NCBI RefSeq assembly: GCF_964355755.1
Contig: NC_092670.1
Coordinates: 16,431,201 to 16,491,200 of the forward strand
DNA from: Antedon mediterranea
Lineage: Eukaryota > Echinodermata > Crinoidea > Comatulida > Antedonidae
DNA length: 60,000 nucleotides
Direction: 5' to 3'
Part shown: piece by piece, positions 30,301 through 36,300 of the stretch
Layout: each line of letters starts with the position of its first letter
Numbering within the stretch: the first letter of the stretch is position 1
Position numbers and translations under genes: made by a program
The notes under the pieces: generated by a model
What the model was told of the DNA's origin: nothing
Seen by the model: the letters and a program-made list of their open reading frames with translations, nothing else
Database searches by the model: none

Positions 30301-33300
30301 TATATTTTTATAGTATTTTCAATATAATATTTTATTTTATTATTGTACATGAGACTTCTATTTTTGTTGTTTTGTAAAGTACTATATAAATCACTATAAT
30401 AATAAATATAATCATTGAAACAGTTAATAAACCTCTTGTAAAAACATAGTTGATAACTTTGGAGGGTATATTATGGAAGATTAATCTAAATTCAAGAAAA
30501 TTGTAAAATAAATTGTATGTCTTGGAATACCCACTAATAAGACAAAAGCTCTGTCTACAATATCAAAAGTGTGATGTGCCCAAATATGGTAGTGATACTG
30601 TATGCTCAAATATGGAAGTGATATGACATCATAATGTCCCTATATGGGCACGTCACATTTTTTGTCACATAAAGTTTGATAGTGTAGACACAGCTTAATA
30701 TTTTGTTTAATTATTACTTACGTGTTTGGCATTGTGAACCTGTGTAGCATCCTCGACAGGTACAGGAGAACTCAATACAAGAATTAGGTGTGCAATCTCC
30801 ACCATTTTGACAGGGAAACGTATTACAAGGATTTTGTACTGAAATCATACATAGTAATAAGTAATATAAATGAAAAATTTGATCATATTACAAAAGTTAG
30901 AACAGATAGAACAACGATAAAGTATTCGTAATTGTGCTAAGTACTATTAGTAGTAAGTACTGTAATGTATTTCAAAATTTATTAAGTCTGTAGTAAAACT
31001 GAAGTTGCTTGACTTCCTTGCTTGAATAGTTAATTGCCTCTTTATTTCTTAAGCTGGGATCCTAAACTTTAATATCAATTCTGACGTACATAGAGCATGA
31101 TAAATTGACTATAACTGTATGGGGTAGTAAGCAAGTAAATCTAACTTAAGTTTAAAGTTTGTTTAACTTACAGATTGAACAAGTTGGTCCAGTGTAGCAT
31201 CCAGAACACAAACATCTTGCCTCACTACAATCATCCAGCATTTGACATGTTGCTCCATTTAGACAACTGTTAGACGTTTCACACAAATCAACCGCTGAAA
31301 ATACAAACAATCAAGTTTAAAACTACAGAATTTTCAGCTGAAGTATAAATGTTATATAAATATAATTTTCTAACTCCTGAGGACAATCAAAGTATTATAT
31401 TGATCGAAACGTTGAGAAACTCAACTACAGCAAACTTTATATCAATATAATAATTTTATTTATAAACGAAAATGATTACATACTAATTGTACAGTACTAT
31501 GTATTTTTTTCATTTATATTGTATTCAAGTAGAAAACCTGTTTGCCTGCAATTTGTAATTGGTTCTGGTTCACTGGTTTGAAATTCTTGGTTTGATAACA
31601 ATAAAACAAGTACCAGACTCTGCCTTGCACTAATTGCAAATACTCTATATTATAATCTAATGAAAGAATTTCACAGATGATATCTGAGAATAGTGTATCA
31701 TTTGTAAATTGACAGTATCTTCTCTTTGGCTTATCTCAATTTTCATCTATGATCTTTTTAAAAATATGTTTTTCCAAGTTCAAAATAACTACAATTACAT
31801 GGGTCAAATATTATACAGATATTACTTTACCTTCAACCTCCACTCCCCCAAATAACTAATAAGTCCAAGCCTGTATTTTTACATGGGATTATTTTTTTCT
31901 ATCAAAGGGGCAACAATTATCATGAGCTATACTGGTTATGCCTATTTACCATCAATTTCACTATTGGTCTATGTTTAAAGTGGGTGCTTGCAGAAAAAGG
32001 GGTTCACAAAAACTCCCCCGAGTTTAAAGCCATCAGGCATAAAATTCAGTATAGCACACCACTAAAACCTGTAACCATGATGCATCAACATAGGAAGACC
32101 ACTGTATAAATATCTCTATTATTATAAAATGAGTTTAACCTTGTAAAGTGCAATACTTAACTTTTGAAGCCTTTTATATAACATGTTTATCATACTGTGA
32201 CAATCAGTCCTTGATTTGAATATCATCTATTGTCTTGTAGCAACTCAAGTATTTGGTTTATAGACATTGATTTGTCTAGAGTAGTATAGATGTCTATCAA
32301 ACACTGGATTGCATTACAATTATGGTTCTTAAGCTCTGTCTACACTATCAAACTAATTTGACAAAAAAAATGTGATGTTGCCTAATATGATAGTGATATA
32401 CCCAAATATGGTAGAGATATGACATCATCATATCCATATATGGGCACATCACATTTTGTTGTCACATAAAGTTTGATAGTGTAGACATGGCTTTAATCAG
32501 CCTTTTGGATAGATGAATGCATAATGGCACACATACAAAAATAGAAATTGTTTTACCTGTCATACAATCTTGTCCAACATAGCATGGGTTACACTGGCAA
32601 GTATAGTCGACACAACCAGTACCAAGAGGGATGCAGGTACCACCATTTTGACATGGTAAACTACCACATTGGTTTACACCTGTAAAGAAATATCAATGTA
32701 TGGGATGTGAATGTATAGCAAGTATATAGTATTATGAGCGGAACAACTTGATCCTTGATTCATCTTTTGGAAAATGAATACAGCACCGAATGAGCAGGGT
32801 TTATGTATTAGGATAAAATGTGTTAAATATTATATCAAATGAAATAAATTACAATAAGCAGTAAAACACTTAAACCGATTAAAAAATAAACTTTATATAG
32901 ATAGTACAGTACTATCAGTTATCTTTACTGAAATTAATACATAGGATATTCTCTATACAAAAAAAAAATGTTCACAGTGTATTCCTTTGTGTAAAGGCTG
33001 CTTTTTGCCAGAAAAGGAGCTCCTCCATGAATTTTAATGACCTGTATACAGTAATTGACTGTATATTTATCATGATTTACTTACGTTCATGACAAAGTGC
33101 ACCTGTCCAGCATTCTGGGCATGCGCAAGTGAGGGAAGCACAATCATCCGACATTACACATGTAGCTCCATTTTGACATGGGCTAGCGTCACAGCGATCA
33201 ACCGCTAACAAAACAAAAATGTGTTGATTTAAAAGTTAAAAATGTGCAATTTTACCAAATAAGCTGCAGTTTAAGCCTATATAGGCCTAGACCTACAAAC

Positions 33301-36300
33301 CATTATACAGTAACAACAATGACATCTTTATTTATATTATTATTCATATTTCTACTCGCAAGGCCCAAGCTATGATAAGGGTAGGGCGAAACGACCTAAA
33401 GTTGAAAAGCAGCAGCCTCTCTACTATTCCAGTCAGTAAGAGGTCCAAAACTATTAGTAGGCAAAGCCAAAGGGTTTTACTTTAGTTCTAGAAAGAAGCT
33501 TACCTGCTTCACACCTCTCACCCAGAAAGCAAGATGTGCAAGCACATGTGTAAGAGGTCGAGTTTCCATTTTGTGAACAAACACCTCCATTCATACAGGG
33601 CGACCAGTAACACGCATCTAACTCTAAAATCAAGAAAAACAAATAAATAAATAAAATGTTGTTTTGAATATTCCGCGTCGCTCTCTCACATGTTTTGTTT
33701 TACTGCTGCTATACTATGTGTGCGCAGTGGTGCGGATCGAAATGATGCAGCGCCCTCATCTCAAAGGTGAAATGCTTCTGTATGTAGATTACAAATTTAC
33801 ATAATCAAAAACGGCAATTCCAGATATGCATTGCGCGTGCTGGTAATTGTTTACATTTTTTTTAAATAAAATTTAAAGTTTCCTTTGGTTTGTTGTTATT
33901 CATTATTATTATTGTTCATTTCTCTTTTTACAAAAACGTATTTTTAAATTAAACTATTTAATTTTAATTTTTGTTAATGTTGTAGGCCTACCTGCAGTCC
34001 ATCGTAACTGCCATCCGTTCAAATTCGTATTTCTATCAGTATAAAAATAAATCCAAATCGCATCAGTTGATAGTGACAAAACCGATGGAGGCGGGTTATC
34101 ATTGTCAAATGCATATTGCTGTCCAGGAATTGTTGTAAAGCTTATATCGCTAGGAAAAGACAATCCAGTGCCTATATACAGTTCGTCTTTGGTCGCTTCC
34201 ACGTCAAACCCCGTAGCAAACTCTAACATAATGGTCACTGCGTTTGGCACGTAAAGTTGATATTGCTTTCGAAGGTCGCTTGGATAGGGGTTAGGGTAAT
34301 TGGGGGATGCGAAGGCAGAAGTCCTGCAGACATTAGGCCATCCAAAACAACGTTCAGCATCCTGGATTACAGCTGAAAAAAAGTAATTTGTACTTAAAAG
34401 AAGACATAACGTACAATTAGGCTAGCATATATTGTATCATCTTGGTTTAAGCATGGTTCCCACTAGCGACGCAACACAAAGACGTAACGCAACGCAAGTG
34501 AATTGACCAATCACAAGCGAATAAGCCATAAGCTAACTGTCTATAACTTCGCTTGTCATTGGTCAAAACGGTTGCGTTGCGTTTACGTCCTTGCGTTACG
34601 TTCTAGTGGGAACCAAGCTTTAGGACGCAATGCAAGGATGTCGTAAGCGCAAATGTTGACTAATAAGGACGCCTTGCGCATACGCTATTGCGTTGTTCAA
34701 GAAGTAGGAGCTTTGGAATAAATAGTCTACTCAAAAAAAGAATGAAGTGATCTGAGATTGGTGGTTAAAAGTTGCAATTCCTAGTTTTGAATATATTCTT
34801 TTGTAAGCCTAAGTCTTCATAATAATATTTGTACAGTACTTACAATTCTCTTCGTTGCAGGGAAATCCCATATACGTCGGGAAAAAGCATTCGCAAGCAT
34901 AGTTCGGTGACCCCCCTGGACGTTCATAACATATATCTAAACCTGTGAATTGACAAGGACTGGTTAAACATGCCGAACCTGAAAGATAGAAAATGAATCA
35001 TTGTTTAAAGAAAACATAATAACACATGCTGCTGAAACTATGAAGAAGAAAAACTAAAAGGGAAGCGTAACAGAAATCATTATAAATGAGTTGGAGTACC
35101 TATAATGAAGGTTGATATTGTTGAGAGGTGGATTTGAAAAGTGGGCGCTGATTGGTGTTGACAATGCCACATGTTTATTATGACAGAAGATGCAAGTTCA
35201 TTATTTCAACAAAAGTACCAATATCGATTACGGCTTGTTAATGATTCTTCCATATGACAGGACATGATAACGAGTTTTCACTTTTCATGGTGATTTGGAC
35301 ACAAAAAAATACAACAGTTTAGTGTTCTTTTTGGTCACACACGGTATACCTGCAACTTGAACCTCATTCGGTATCCGAGGTGTGATTTCATTGGGTTACA
35401 CTGTTTACAGTCAATATTTGCACTTTAACAATTACAGTAACGACCGCAAATACTTCAGTCTTTTTTCATTAATAATAATAATAATGACCGCGGTATTTTA
35501 ACATAAATCGCACGTTTTCAGTAATACTATTGCTAAGTCAGTATATTGTACAGTATACAACGGGTTATATTCACCACCATCTCTTTTGTTATTCCCATTA
35601 TATTATTACTGTATATACAGAAGACACAAGATGAGTCAGTGTGGTTTTATTGGGATTTTAGTAGGTTTCTTAGGATCTGAATATCCTCTATTCCATTATT
35701 ATTACAATGCATTTAAATCCATGACCTTCGTGTGTAGTTATTCCTAAAATATGTAAACTACGCGTTATATTCACGTAATACGAAGCCTAATTTGTATCAC
35801 AAGAAGTAAAGATTTGGGGGAACGAGCAGGCCTAGTAAATGTGTTATTTTGATTGATATTACCATTTCATTTTTTCAATTCAATTTAATTTATTTCCACA
35901 ATAATACAACATACTAGATATACACAATAAATGGCCTACAATGAAGAAGTTATGTTGGGGGTTGGGGGAAGGAGAGTCATATAAGTCAGAAAAACTTTAA
36001 GTTTGATCCACCCCGGACCTAATTTATAGGTACATGATATTACTGAACAATGGCCACGAGGAGAAAATAATAGGCCTAATATTGTAATAGGTTGTCGCGA
36101 CAAATTTAATGCTACGAGGGTTTAAACTCAACTTGTGTCTTATTCCTTCAAGTGCATATTCATGTAGACCTGGATAATAAAAAATTTTTCATTTTTTAAA
36201 AACAATTTTCTAAGCCGTATTTTGCATTCATAATGAGATGATATAATCAAAGGCCACTGTAACCATAGTGATATTACTAAAGATGCAATTAGTCCGATTC

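Noticed and set aside
85-33623. Calling the repeats laminin-type or integrin-type EGF because they have eight cysteines
   Set aside because: Laminin EGF has its extra pair after C6, and integrin EGF has its own C-x-C arrangement near the start; neither fits C-x4-C-x-C-x2-C-x5-C.
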